Shown here: positions 1-9,381 of the stretch, in pieces | How the letters are laid out: each line of letters opens with the position of its first letter | Numbering within the stretch: the stretch's first letter is position 1 | Virus record (IMG/VR): IMGVR_UViG_3300005253_003504 | Span: 1 to 35,926 of that record | Direction: 5' to 3' (one strand) | Source: a virus | DNA length: 35,926 nucleotides | Program-made: the position numbers and the translations under genes | Notes under the pieces: model-generated | What the model was told of the DNA's origin: nothing | What the model saw: the letters and a program-made list of their open reading frames with translations, nothing else | Databases searched by the model: none

Positions 1-942
1 CTAGTGGGATTCTTGATGTACTTTCTTTGTTGAGGTAGCGATATCCCAAATGGCTACTTCGGGAGCCTTCTTGTCTGTTGTTACTCGAGAGTAAGCTTCC
101 GCGTACATCAATATCAGCCAAGATAGAATTCCTTTAGGTGATTTTGGAGCTGCCTTAAAAGTAGCAGCTAGCCCTTTCCAGGGACTTAATGTAGATACAG
201 AATACCCACTTGCTTTGAGAGAAAGATGTCCTCGATATATTCTCTTTCTCTGTTTAATTAGATCAGTCATATTGTCAGGACCGCGATTGTACGTAACAGC
301 TAATGGTTCATAAACAACTTTGTAACCAGCAGCTACAATGGATGCTTCGATAAAAGCTTCGTCAACTGCAGTAGTGTCAGCAAGTTGGAATAGAGCTTTT
401 ATTGAAGTTTCAAAGAACTCTTCAAGAGTACCTTCAAGTTCTAACTCAATAGCACCAATATCTAACCTTCGCCAAGCTATCATCTCTCCAAGCTTAGGAT
501 GTTCTAATGCAAGATAGTGATGGGCTTTCCAAAGAATATGTGCTGCAATACCCATTACAGTATTTGGAATATTAGAGGGGACTGGACGAGAACCTACTGC
601 TCCAACTTCAGGATCTAGAAACCTATTTAATAAGTGTCGAATGGTTCCTGCACCAGGTAAAGTGTCAGTACTCTCCATAATTACAATAGGAGTTGATGTT
701 TCTCTCAAGAAGAGGTTTATAGCAGATGCTTTACCCTCACGTTCAGGTTGGATTAAGACACGAACTCTTGGCTCGAAGCTACGAGCTACCTCGATAGTAC
801 TGTCAGTACAGCCAGAAGCTATAACAACAATTTCTGTAAGGTCTCTTTCGCGTATCAACTTAGGAAGCAACTTTTTAAGGTTTGCTTCTTCGTTATACGC
901 AGGTAAGCACATTGCTACTTCGAAAGGTAATTTTATAGACAT
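1..942 (-). CDS. family 2 glycosyltransferase
   Basis: A 313-residue GT-A fold glycosyltransferase, complete to its stop at the left edge. The N-terminus has the nucleotide-sugar binding pattern of GT2 enzymes (LPAYNEE at about 13-19, then a short IVVIASGCTDST stretch at about 38-49). The usual metal-binding DxD is not obvious: ESTDTLP at about 90-96 sits where it should be. No transmembrane segment is evident, so it is probably cytoplasmic and acts on a nucleotide sugar. The ATG overlaps the stop of the GtrA-like gene (TAATG), placing it last in a three-gene sugar-transfer cassette behind the virion genes. Acceptor and sugar are unknown; glycosylation of virion spike proteins or host envelope is inferred from context. 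Confidence 0.82.
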   Translation of the reverse strand: MSIKLPFEVAMCLPAYNEEANLKKLLPKLIRERDLTEIVVIASGCTDSTIEVARSFEPRVRVLIQPEREGKASAINLFLRETSTPIVIMESTDTLPGAGTIRHLLNRFLDPEVGAVGSRPVPSNIPNTVMGIAAHILWKAHHYLALEHPKLGEMIAWRRLDIGAIELELEGTLEEFFETSIKALFQLADTTAVDEAFIEASIVAAGYKVVYEPLAVTYNRGPDNMTDLIKQRKRIYRGHLSLKASGYSVSTLSPWKGLAATFKAAPKSPKGILSWLILMYAEAYSRVTTDKKAPEVAIWDIATSTKKVHQESH

Positions 943-1154
943 TATGTTCGCTTCTTAAAAGTCCATCCCCTGTGAAGGAAGAAGTTATAGATGATGTTCG
1001 CAAAAGGAGCAGTTACGATTGCTATTGTTTGAGATATACCTAACTCAATAAATCCATAGTACCAAACAAGATAGAGAACATACCCAGTTCCGCCAATAAT
1101 AGAGAATCGAAGAGCTTGTGCAAGTATATGATCACTACGCCAAACATTCTTCAT
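942..1154 (-). CDS. short GtrA-like membrane protein
   Basis: About 70 residues with two or three hydrophobic helices and a GtrA-type signature: a FSIIGGTGYVLYLVWYYG helix near the N-terminus and a C-terminal NFFLHRGWTFKKR tail. GtrA proteins are thought to flip polyprenyl-phosphate-linked sugars across the membrane and are usually 120-150 residues with four helices, so this copy is roughly half size. The start at 1154 is chosen because its ATG overlaps the stop of the preceding glycosyltransferase by four bases (ATGA); a longer reading to 1193 would overlap that gene much more. It lies between two glycosyltransferases, as expected for a GtrA/GtrB pair. Confidence 0.7.
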   Translation of the reverse strand: MKNVWRSDHILAQALRFSIIGGTGYVLYLVWYYGFIELGISQTIAIVTAPFANIIYNFFLHRGWTFKKRT

Positions 1155-1810
1155 GAGAAAACCAACTTTAGATACCGCTGCAGCTCTCGCCAATTGGCTT
1201 TCGATTCTCCATACTCCCGTTTGTACAGAGTAATTGGAAGCTCACTAATGATTAGCTTATTATGCTTTAAGATATCGTACAAAATCTTGAAACCGTTTTC
1301 GGTTGTGTAGGTTACCAACTTTCGATGTGAAATAAAGAATCCCGTGAGATAGTCGGAAGCTCTTGTTTGAGCTCGCAAACTTCCAAGCCAGTTCAGAATT
1401 GCCGTTACGACCTTTCGATATTTAGGTAGCCCTTCTACAGAACCTCCAGACATCAATCGAGATCCAAGAACTACGCTTGGAGCAACAGGTCCTGAGAACA
1501 TTGCACTGATCAGTCTTTCAAGGTCTGCAACCTTATGCTGTCCATCAGTGTCCATAACAGCAACATATCTTGTCTTTGCTTGTTCTGCTCCATACCTAAT
1601 AGCAGCTCCAAGTCCTCTTTTAGATCTTCGGACCCTTAGAGTGACAAGAGGTAAATTCATACCTCTGACAACTTTAGCAGTACCATCAGGACTGTTGTCG
1701 TCAACAACAATGATCGGATGTCCAAGCTTTGCTACTTGAGGTAGTAGTATCTGTATGCTCTCTCTCTCGTTATATGTGGGGAGTATTATTGTCAAATTAG
1801 GAAAGTACAA
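1151..1810 (-). CDS. dolichol-phosphate-mannose-synthase-like glycosyltransferase
   Basis: A 219-residue GT2 enzyme of the DPM1/GtrB type, which transfers a sugar from a nucleotide donor to a polyprenyl phosphate. Visible motifs are ILPTYNERESI (9-19), VVDDNSPDGTA (35-45), RRSKRGLGAAIRYG (61-74) and the metal-binding MDTDGQH (86-92). It lacks the two C-terminal transmembrane helices of GtrB, and the next gene encodes a separate GtrA-like membrane partner. The start is TTG, supported by a strong GGAGGG six bases upstream and by following the previous stop directly. Likely role: making a lipid-linked sugar that is flipped outward and used on extracytoplasmic proteins. Confidence 0.85.
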   Translation of the reverse strand: MYFPNLTIILPTYNERESIQILLPQVAKLGHPIIVVDDNSPDGTAKVVRGMNLPLVTLRVRRSKRGLGAAIRYGAEQAKTRYVAVMDTDGQHKVADLERLISAMFSGPVAPSVVLGSRLMSGGSVEGLPKYRKVVTAILNWLGSLRAQTRASDYLTGFFISHRKLVTYTTENGFKILYDILKHNKLIISELPITLYKREYGESKANWRELQRYLKLVFS

Positions 1811-2236
1811 TTAAAACCCTCCAAGAATTCGAAGATAGTTTACAAGATCCTGATTAGTATATGTTCCAGCTAAAATTCTGGATTCAATATCTTTTCTTAG
1901 AGCCTCCAAATCTTGTATAGTAACTTCTCGACTATTTACTTTCGCTTGTAGAGCACTTTGAGCTGCAAGTAACTCAGAAATAGTAGGTTTTGAATACTGC
2001 GAATCAAGGATGATCAAATTTGCGTAATTTTTATTTGAAGAATCTAACCACCCAAACCATTGTCCACGGTGCATGCTAGAAAGCACATCATCATATGTTA
2101 CAGATTTAGTAATAACATCGAGAGGTGTTGTCGAAACAGCCAATGAATGATTCTGTTGACTACTGGCATTCACACCAACAGCTGCCAAAACAATCAACAC
2201 TCCAACCACCAACATAGCTATAAAAATTTTACGCAT
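1811..2236 (-). CDS. small secreted or lipid-anchored protein, unknown function
   Basis: 141 residues with a classic N-terminal signal sequence (MRKIFIAML followed by a V/L/A-rich core, with a possible cleavage near VNASS at about 22-26). The mature part is Ser/Thr/Gln rich, then has a helical C-terminal half with charged heptad-like spacing (QAKVNSREVTIQDLEALRK, about 94-112). The ATG is preceded by AGGAGA at good spacing, inside the end of the fibre gene. Position between the fibre gene and the glycosyltransferases suggests an exported virion or envelope component. I recognise no family. Confidence 0.75.
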   Translation of the reverse strand: MRKIFIAMLVVGVLIVLAAVGVNASSQQNHSLAVSTTPLDVITKSVTYDDVLSSMHRGQWFGWLDSSNKNYANLIILDSQYSKPTISELLAAQSALQAKVNSREVTIQDLEALRKDIESRILAGTYTNQDLVNYLRILGGF

Positions 2237-2237
2237 T

Positions 2238-4112
2238 TTATGTATCTCCTAATCGGATGAACATCATATAAGTAAAGTTATCTACCGAGCTTCCAATCAC
2301 ATTCTGAGAGTTGCCATTGATACGGAATTGGACTTTGCGTGTCGAAACGCTAGTGACATCGAATAAAAATGTAGCTGTGGTCGTAGTCGCAGCACTGCTA
2401 TTAAAAAGTGAACCTCTGCTAACTACCGCATTTGTATAAGCAGAATCATCTAATGTAGTCCAAATGGTTCCTTCCAGAATAGTATCGGATCCTGTTGAAG
2501 AAAGGAACGATACCGTGAATGTAATCAGCCAATATCCAGTCCTTGGAAATGTGAATATCCCTGAACTCTCAGTCATACCAACTGTCGCTGTTAGCACGGT
2601 AAAACCGTCGCTATTTACACGTTCGAGGTTTGATGTGATTGGTGAAGCATCACCGGAGAAGGTAGTGGTTAGTCGCCACTGGTCAGCCTCAGTAATACCT
2701 CCACTTGCTGCTTGGAATGTTGGGTCCGCACTAGAACCGTTCGAGGTAAGTACTTGACCTGTTGAACCGGTTGTAGTTACAGATAAGGCACCCGAACCCG
2801 AACCTACAAGTACACCATGATCAGTAAAAGATGATACACCAGTACCGCCATTACTAGTGTCAAGAATACCTGTAACATCTCCCGTCGTTACAGTAAGATC
2901 AATTTTATCTGTATCACAGCTCCAAGTATTTGTTGTAGTATCATACTGCAAACGATATACATTTTCAGTATTACAGTCAGGAACAGAATTCGCAACTGCA
3001 ACACCGGAAGAATTCCCTTGCCAAATATTATCATCTGGAATATTAGGAAGATCATTAACTCTACCTGCACCAAATACTTCAATAACACCTAGTGATGCAT
3101 GAGATCGTAATACTTCACCAATACTTTGAATCAAATCAGTTCCAATTGGTTTTGTCGAAGTTAGAGTATTTGTTGTTGTTCCTACATTAGAAATATATAG
3201 TCTATCACCAACAGAAAATGCAGATGAATCGACCTCTGAAATTCTTCCAGTAATAATGAATTCGCCTGAAGTATTATTAGCAAGAGTCGTTTGTTCCAAT
3301 AAAGCAACTGCGGGCATAGTACTCGAGGATGAGGCATCAGCTAGAGTAACCAAAGCAAGATCCTGTCCAACACTATAACCACTAATATAGACAGCATCGC
3401 CTTTGGTTAGTACCCCCCCTGATTCATTACGTAACTGAATATGCAAGTCATCAGCGTGAATTTTATTACTAAAATCATCGAGAGTTTTGTTGAAAAGTGT
3501 TTGCGTTACATCTTCAAAAACAAATTGATCTGTAGCACCTCCCAAATTAGGAATTTGCGCAGTACCAGTTCCAACAGTTTGAGTTAGTGCATCTATTACT
3601 AGAGAAAGAGTACGCAAGTAATTTAAGGTATCTCCAGCTCCTGAAAGTACTATATTAGTACCTCCGGAAGTATTACCTGTAGATAAGACCCCTGCTAAAT
3701 CTTGAGCTCCTCCTCCAGGGATAGTACAATCTGTTTGACCAGTACCTGCTGCACAAGTTACTCCTGCTCCTGTAAAGTTAACTACAGATTCTTGAGGAAG
3801 TGCACTATCTTCATCTTCGATAGTATCATATCCTCCACCACCACTTCCTGTAGAATTTATGATATAGTCAACATCATCACCAATACCTCCATCAGTACCT
3901 GTAATAGCGATAGCAGTCCCTTGAATAAGATTTATCCCTGATCTTTGAGCTATAGGAGTACTATTAGCTGCAAAATCGATCCTAACTCCAGTACCTGCAG
4001 TTGAAGTATTCAAGGCAAGAGCTAGTGCAATAAGCAACATTGCAACAACAGCTACAACACCGCCTAGGATAGCAAAAGGATTAGTCCCTCGTCTATTTCG
4101 CTGGTTTACCAT
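2238..4112 (-). CDS. membrane-anchored tail-fibre-like spike protein
   Basis: 624 residues starting at the ATG at 4112, which has AGAGG about six bases upstream; a TTG two codons earlier is possible. After a basic N-terminus (NQRNRRG) comes one hydrophobic segment (about 13-36), then a long Gly/Ser/Thr-rich stalk. The stalk contains stalk repeats familiar from phage tail fibres, such as SNGGTGVSSFTDHGVLVGSG and GQVLTSNGSSADPTFQAASG (about 415-475). The last ~150 residues look like a C1q/TNF-type beta-sandwich head (FPRTGYWLITFTVSF, YMMFIRLGDT). Combining fibre repeats with an N-terminal membrane anchor suggests a spike seated in a virion membrane, or one displayed through the host membrane. 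Likely role: receptor binding. Confidence 0.78.
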   Translation of the reverse strand: MVNQRNRRGTNPFAILGGVVAVVAMLLIALALALNTSTAGTGVRIDFAANSTPIAQRSGINLIQGTAIAITGTDGGIGDDVDYIINSTGSGGGGYDTIEDEDSALPQESVVNFTGAGVTCAAGTGQTDCTIPGGGAQDLAGVLSTGNTSGGTNIVLSGAGDTLNYLRTLSLVIDALTQTVGTGTAQIPNLGGATDQFVFEDVTQTLFNKTLDDFSNKIHADDLHIQLRNESGGVLTKGDAVYISGYSVGQDLALVTLADASSSSTMPAVALLEQTTLANNTSGEFIITGRISEVDSSAFSVGDRLYISNVGTTTNTLTSTKPIGTDLIQSIGEVLRSHASLGVIEVFGAGRVNDLPNIPDDNIWQGNSSGVAVANSVPDCNTENVYRLQYDTTTNTWSCDTDKIDLTVTTGDVTGILDTSNGGTGVSSFTDHGVLVGSGSGALSVTTTGSTGQVLTSNGSSADPTFQAASGGITEADQWRLTTTFSGDASPITSNLERVNSDGFTVLTATVGMTESSGIFTFPRTGYWLITFTVSFLSSTGSDTILEGTIWTTLDDSAYTNAVVSRGSLFNSSAATTTTATFLFDVTSVSTRKVQFRINGNSQNVIGSSVDNFTYMMFIRLGDT

Positions 4113-4188
4113 TTTCAACCTCTGGTCTTGTAAAGAGAGTCTACTCCATTATCACACAAATTGGAAATTAACATAACTGGATATCTCA

Positions 4189-4773
4189 TTACGGTGTAAA
4201 GAGTCGAGCTATACCCATAAATATATTCACCATCATAATTATGAACGAAATCATAAAAGCTCCCGAAAGTGGATAGAACAATATAAACTTGACATATACA
4301 AGAGGAACAGTCCAAAGAGAACCTTCGAGATAGCTATAGTCCCAAGAAATAATCTTTGCAAACGTTCGAGGAACAGTAGTTGCTAGCATAAAAGGTACTC
4401 GAATAACACCTGCAGTAGACATTGCTTCTGCAATATTAAATCCGATAAGACTATTTACAATATTAGATCCCTCATTATACACACTAACACCTGCAGCATG
4501 TGCTTCAGCTCCAGTATCTTGACAACCTCTTGTTATCCCTGTAAAAGTCGTTGCTGTCTTTCCAGTATAACAAATGTTTTCTTCCCCAATAACAATGAAA
4601 TCTAAAGTAAGAAAACCAGTAGTATCATCTACTTCAATAACAAGATCATTGTTATCTAGAGTCGTAGTTAAAGAAGTTGCAGCTATACCAAATTCACCCT
4701 CTACAGAAAATGATAAAATTGTTCCAATAATGAACAGGGTCATTATCCCCATTATTACCGCAAAAGTATTCAT
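4189..4773 (-). CDS. membrane-anchored virion protein with phage-type beta domain
   Basis: 194 residues. An N-terminal hydrophobic segment (about 5-23) is followed by a compact domain (about 32-98) with a pattern frequent in phage structural proteins: TTTLDNNDLVIEVDDTTGF, then GEENICYTGKTATTFTGITR and HAAGVSVYNE. The C-terminus has two strongly hydrophobic helices (about 150-190). The ATG overlaps the stop of the upstream large protein (TAATG), so expression is coupled. It is probably a minor membrane protein of the virion. The 70 bp between this gene and the fibre gene hold no convincing gene. Confidence 0.72.
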   Translation of the reverse strand: MNTFAVIMGIMTLFIIGTILSFSVEGEFGIAATSLTTTLDNNDLVIEVDDTTGFLTLDFIVIGEENICYTGKTATTFTGITRGCQDTGAEAHAAGVSVYNEGSNIVNSLIGFNIAEAMSTAGVIRVPFMLATTVPRTFAKIISWDYSYLEGSLWTVPLVYVKFILFYPLSGAFMISFIIMMVNIFMGIARLFTP

Positions 4774-7700
4774 TACATCGCCTTAACTTTGGAGAAGATC
4801 GAAGCAGCCATAGCCATCACTCCAAAGAAGAAGAATACCCAGAAAGGTAATACTCCACCTCCGAAGTTTATAAACCCAAGAGTAAACATACCCATAGCTC
4901 CAGCAGTCCAAGGTACGCTTCCTGTGTATAAGAAAGTGTAAGATCCTGAAGCTAGAATAACAACCATTGCAGTAATTATCCAGAACATGATTGGGGGTAT
5001 ATCATTGTTAGAAAGGGCAGATAACGCTAGCCATAAGTCACTTAGAGGAATATCATTATTAAAGATTGTTGCAGAAGTAATATCCCCCGGAGTTACTATG
5101 TCAACTAAATCAGGAGTACTTGCATCTCCAGATATAGTAATAGCTCCTGCAATAGTAGTTAATGGACCTGCGCTAGCTAGTAAAGTGTTATTTGTTACAA
5201 GAGGAAATGACATAATACCATCATTAGTACCAATACGATCATCTATAGTTAATGAAGGTATATCATTCAGCTTATACTGTAACGTAAAATCAGAACTATC
5301 TAACACTGAAATCAACATCGAATCCAGTTGAGGAGTTTCATTCACTGTAGTAGTAGGATCAAATGTTGCACGTACAAGTAATGAAACTCCTGTAAGATCA
5401 TCATTTACAAGAATTAAGGGAATTGGAGATCCATTAGATGCAGTAGACCATAAACCTCCACCATTAATAGAAGTTTCTATAAGCAGTATAGCACTTGAAG
5501 GTATTGTTTCGTCCCAACTAATTAAAGAACTAGACACGTCTGTAATCGAACCTAGAGCTACTGCAATAGACTGCCAAGTAGTAGAGCTTTGATACAACTC
5601 TTCGAAACTGGGATTTTGTACTAGATTTGTAGAAATTGTAGGAAATGATTCCTTAACAGCACTCTGAATAGCCTGAATACCATCCCAGGTACCCCAATCT
5701 ACACCAACACAAACACTTACACAACGATTCTGAATTGTTATTTGAGCTTGAGTAGCTAAAGCAGGAGCTATTTGATTTTCCCACTTAATATCACTCCAAG
5801 CTCCACAACCAGTACTATTAATAGTAGTAGCTGATCCTATAGGAGTCCCGTCAGATTCCTCCCACTGAATAATCATTTCATTATTTTCACCAGAACACGT
5901 TACTTGAGCTCCAAAAGAGTATACTAGTCCTGGAGTAAAACCTATGACTTCTTGAGTAGTATCTGCAATACCTGCAGACGTTCGAGCAAGTATAGCAGAG
6001 TAAATACCGCTAAAAGCACTATTCATATTTAGACCCGATCGACCTGCAGCAACGTCATCGAAGTCTGACCAGCCTGGAATATCTCGTTGAAAGTCTTCTT
6101 CAATCCTAAGATGCGAAGTAAAAAGATCAGATATAGTATACGTTAGATACTTCTGAAAGACAGTACTATTCGGATGTGTTACAAGCCAAGGATAATTCCA
6201 AACGCTTCCAGAAGTATCAATTGCAATATCTTGTAAAGCAAAAGGAATCGCTCCAGGATCTATAGGAAGTAAACTCGTATCAAATTGATAACCATAGGCA
6301 TCTACAGGAAGACGATAAATAGCTACGGCATCCGAAGTATTTGTCATTCGGTATAAGGAATAATGATTCAATCCAGAGCCTACAGTAGTAACCCAATAGA
6401 AACCGTCATAGTACTCTGCAGCATAAATACTAGCATCACCTGCAACAGCCATTGCTGTGATTGTACCTGAAGAATCTTGAGCTCCTCCTGTTTGATAGAT
6501 ACTTAAAGTAGGATTACCCGAAGGAGAACTAAAAAGAGCTAGACGATTTGTATCTGTATTATAGGCAATACCCCTAGCACCTACAGAGATTGAAGAAATA
6601 TCGAATTGACTTTGTAAAACACAACTTGTATTAATCTCAATAATATCAGTTGCAATAGAACTTACATACCAAAGATTAGTTCCATCTGAAGTTATAGCTT
6701 GAGCACCTATATTTACAAGTACACAATTTGAGATAGTAGACGTAGCATCCGTTTCGTCTAATTCATAAAGGTCATTAGAATCAACGATCCAAAGATTACC
6801 TCCATGAATAGTACTACCCAGAGGAACAATCGGAGGAATTCCAATATTTGAATAGATACTTGTATCGAGATATTCGATAGTATCTGTAAGAGTAGCTCCA
6901 GTTGCTAAGCTTCCAGAAGTATTCCAGTCCTCTATAACACTTGGAAATGTAAAACTTATCTCTTCGAAATAAAGAGTAGTATCTCCATCACCCCAAATCC
7001 AGCTATTGCCGTTATCTGAGATATCTAACATTGTAGTACTAGAACTACCTACTCCTGAAATAGTAAGAGTTAGAGTAACACCATCAGAAGAGACAGTAAT
7101 AGTAAACTCACCTGAGGTAACACCTGAGACAGTTGCTGAGTTAGAGCCTACTCCATCATCTATAGTAACTCGCACTTGCCCTGAAGAAGGATTATCAACT
7201 ACGATAGCACTGGTCTTTGTAAGATAGTTTCCGCTAGTACTATCTACGTCAAAAACACCTTCCATAGCAAAAGTAAAAGCTAACTGACCTAATTCAAGAT
7301 CAGCAGCATCAGTAGTAACAATTCCTTCATTCCCTGGAAATATTTGATGATTAGTAACTAAATCTGTAGCTCCACCCATAAATAAGGTATAATTAATTTG
7401 TACATTCTCACTAATGCTATCTACGTAAACAAACCAGGTACCAGATTCCCACCAAGCTTGAGTACCAAGAGCAGATGTAGTAACGGAAGTGTAAGAACTA
7501 ACCCTAGCACGAACCCAATAGGAAGTTACTGAGTCAACAGGAGTAGCAGCCCAATCGATAGGAAGATCAAATGTAACAGGTCCAACCCCAGCCGTTTCGA
7601 AAGAGTCTGTTTCATCATTTAGACCAACCAAAGCCGTCCAAGAGGAACCATTGTAGTACTCCCAAGTCAAAGCGTAATCATAGACTCCAGCTATTCCAAC

Positions 7701-8144
7701 ATTTACTGTTAAGATTCTTCCAGGAGAATACAATCCAAAGTAAAAGGCGTCATTTATTGCGGGAGTAGCAGGAAAGAAAATAACATCGAAGATACTGTTG
7801 TTGTTTATTTCCGTTGTATAGTCTGTGAAGACTGTTCCGTCATCTTGTTTTGCTGACTGATACGCAATTCTTGTTGATGGAGGCATTGCAGGAATACTTG
7901 TACTAAATGTATCTACTACAACACTATTCAAAGTATCAGGATCCATAAAGTTCTGATCTACAAGAGTAAATCCAGAATAAGGAAATCCGACAACTTCATT
8001 GGTAGTGACTATACTACTATTTGTAACAGAGAATAGAGATTGGTAAATTGCAGTATTAACTACAACTTGAGCTCCTACAAGAGCAGTCGTAAAGCTAAAA
8101 GCGATTACTGCCAGTAAGATACTAAACTTCTTGATTCTGTTCAT
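4773..8144 (-). CDS. large secreted multidomain adhesin, C-terminal membrane anchor
   Basis: 1123 residues. A Sec-type signal (MNRIKKFSILLAVIAF, cleavage near VGAQ at 23-26) leads into beta-rich modules. At about 120-225 there is a domain with WEYYNGSSWTALVGLND and DWAATPVDSVTSYWVRARV, a pattern seen in phage and surface proteins. A LamG-like sandwich follows (about 285-400). Next comes a stretch reading like a beta-propeller (NLWIVDSNDLYELDE, NLWYVSS, GIAYNTDTNRLAL), then a carbohydrate-binding-like domain rich in Cys and Trp (about 690-830). The end has two or three hydrophobic helices (about 1045-1120). This is a type I membrane topology: a large ectodomain held by C-terminal helices. Likely the main receptor-binding protein of the virion. 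Confidence 0.75.
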   Translation of the reverse strand: MNRIKKFSILLAVIAFSFTTALVGAQVVVNTAIYQSLFSVTNSSIVTTNEVVGFPYSGFTLVDQNFMDPDTLNSVVVDTFSTSIPAMPPSTRIAYQSAKQDDGTVFTDYTTEINNNSIFDVIFFPATPAINDAFYFGLYSPGRILTVNVGIAGVYDYALTWEYYNGSSWTALVGLNDETDSFETAGVGPVTFDLPIDWAATPVDSVTSYWVRARVSSYTSVTTSALGTQAWWESGTWFVYVDSISENVQINYTLFMGGATDLVTNHQIFPGNEGIVTTDAADLELGQLAFTFAMEGVFDVDSTSGNYLTKTSAIVVDNPSSGQVRVTIDDGVGSNSATVSGVTSGEFTITVSSDGVTLTLTISGVGSSSTTMLDISDNGNSWIWGDGDTTLYFEEISFTFPSVIEDWNTSGSLATGATLTDTIEYLDTSIYSNIGIPPIVPLGSTIHGGNLWIVDSNDLYELDETDATSTISNCVLVNIGAQAITSDGTNLWYVSSIATDIIEINTSCVLQSQFDISSISVGARGIAYNTDTNRLALFSSPSGNPTLSIYQTGGAQDSSGTITAMAVAGDASIYAAEYYDGFYWVTTVGSGLNHYSLYRMTNTSDAVAIYRLPVDAYGYQFDTSLLPIDPGAIPFALQDIAIDTSGSVWNYPWLVTHPNSTVFQKYLTYTISDLFTSHLRIEEDFQRDIPGWSDFDDVAAGRSGLNMNSAFSGIYSAILARTSAGIADTTQEVIGFTPGLVYSFGAQVTCSGENNEMIIQWEESDGTPIGSATTINSTGCGAWSDIKWENQIAPALATQAQITIQNRCVSVCVGVDWGTWDGIQAIQSAVKESFPTISTNLVQNPSFEELYQSSTTWQSIAVALGSITDVSSSLISWDETIPSSAILLIETSINGGGLWSTASNGSPIPLILVNDDLTGVSLLVRATFDPTTTVNETPQLDSMLISVLDSSDFTLQYKLNDIPSLTIDDRIGTNDGIMSFPLVTNNTLLASAGPLTTIAGAITISGDASTPDLVDIVTPGDITSATIFNNDIPLSDLWLALSALSNNDIPPIMFWIITAMVVILASGSYTFLYTGSVPWTAGAMGMFTLGFINFGGGVLPFWVFFFFGVMAMAASIFSKVKAM

Positions 8145-9140
8145 TTACCCACGCCTTAAAAACAGTATGAATACAGTTCCAAAAGTTGCGAACATTGCAA
8201 TCAACGCAGCAAATACCATATCTGTCAAACCTACATAAGCTCCAACAGGTAAAATAATTGCAGTAGTTAAAGGAGCTATCTGCCCTGCAGCAGGGTTTGC
8301 TTTAACCATTGCCATAATAATAGCTACATTGAAAGCTACTAACCCTAAAGTCGTAATGAGACTTCTAGGAGTGTTAAATACATCAGCAGCCCCCTGTAGA
8401 GCAGTCCCAATAGAAGAAGTATCCCAAAATTGTAGTAGCTGATCACGGTAACTAAGTGTAAACGTACGCTCGGTAACTACGGGAAGAGTAGTACGCCCTG
8501 TAAACAATCCAGAAGCAGCAATCCTAACATTAGGAATTACATTTCCAAAATAAACTTCCCCTTCTTGAGTAAATACATTTCCAGCAGCAGCAGTAGTTAA
8601 TAACTCAATATCAGGCTCAGTATATTGAGCCCAATTAAGTTGTAGATCAGTAGCTAAATCATTTAGAAGATTTCGCAAGTCGAACTTAGTAGTGAGAACA
8701 CTATTCCAGTCAATACTTGAATTGACTACAACAGGAGGACTTGCGAATAGAGAGGGATTACCTTGCAAACGTACTTCATAACCTGCACCCTCCCAAACAA
8801 TAGGTATAAGAGCAACATCACTAGCAGAGAAATACAAAGCAACCACACCACCATCATATCCAGCATTAATAAATGAAAAAGGAGCAGTTGATCCTAATTC
8901 CGTACCCCCATCCATTAAACGGAAAATGAAAGCTTGGGTAACAGTTTCTGTAGGATTAGAAGTATAATCAATATTGTAGGAAGCAATAAACAAAATATCA
9001 TTACTTTCTACAGTGTTTTGAAAAGCATTAATCGTTAAGATCGAAATGCTATTTGGAGAAGCAATAGCAAGTACCCTATTTGCAGGTATTACAGCAACAA
9101 ATACAGCAATCAACAAAATTGGCCATTTAAAGAATGTCAC
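8145..9140 (-). CDS. secreted membrane-anchored virion protein
   Basis: 331 residues when started at GTG (9140), which has GAAGGA six bases upstream and overlaps the preceding gene by 14 bp. This start yields a clean signal sequence (TFFKWPILLIAVFVAVIPA, cleavage near VLA at about 23-25); longer readings would bury it. The ectodomain is beta-rich (about 26-235), followed by three hydrophobic helices (about 250-328) ending in LRRG. The topology matches that of the 1123-residue protein encoded next, suggesting a pair of envelope proteins. No family is recognised. Confidence 0.7.
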   Translation of the reverse strand: MTFFKWPILLIAVFVAVIPANRVLAIASPNSISILTINAFQNTVESNDILFIASYNIDYTSNPTETVTQAFIFRLMDGGTELGSTAPFSFINAGYDGGVVALYFSASDVALIPIVWEGAGYEVRLQGNPSLFASPPVVVNSSIDWNSVLTTKFDLRNLLNDLATDLQLNWAQYTEPDIELLTTAAAGNVFTQEGEVYFGNVIPNVRIAASGLFTGRTTLPVVTERTFTLSYRDQLLQFWDTSSIGTALQGAADVFNTPRSLITTLGLVAFNVAIIMAMVKANPAAGQIAPLTTAIILPVGAYVGLTDMVFAALIAMFATFGTVFILFLRRG

Positions 9141-9381
9141 GTCTAGTCCTTCTAGGAGGTCGTGTTCCTGCAAGCTGTTTTTTGAATTCTCGTTGAACAT
9201 CGTCAGTAGTTGATTTATTTGGTACAAGCATAACTTGACCACCAGCAAACATTATAACTACAAACCAAAGACCTACAAAACCTCCTGCGATATATCCCGT
9301 TAGAAATGTTAATGTAACCCCAATCATTACAGCTGAGAAACTTATCAAAAACATATATGCGACTTTGAGTGGTGAAATCAT
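9127..9381 (-). CDS. small two-helix membrane protein
   Basis: 84 residues with two hydrophobic segments (about 8-29 and 33-52), then a basic tail (QREFKKQLAGTRPPRRTRR). The ATG overlaps the stop of the ATPase gene (TAATG), and its end overlaps the GTG start of the secreted protein. Small membrane protein of the virion module; it could be a scaffold or morphogenesis partner of the ATPase. Function unknown. Confidence 0.68.
   Translation of the reverse strand: MISPLKVAYMFLISFSAVMIGVTLTFLTGYIAGGFVGLWFVVIMFAGGQVMLVPNKSTTDDVQREFKKQLAGTRPPRRTRRDIL

Noticed and set aside
4115-4315. 66-residue minus-strand frame between two virion genes
   Set aside because: Overlaps the membrane-protein gene by 127 bp in another frame, has no ribosome site and no recognisable features.
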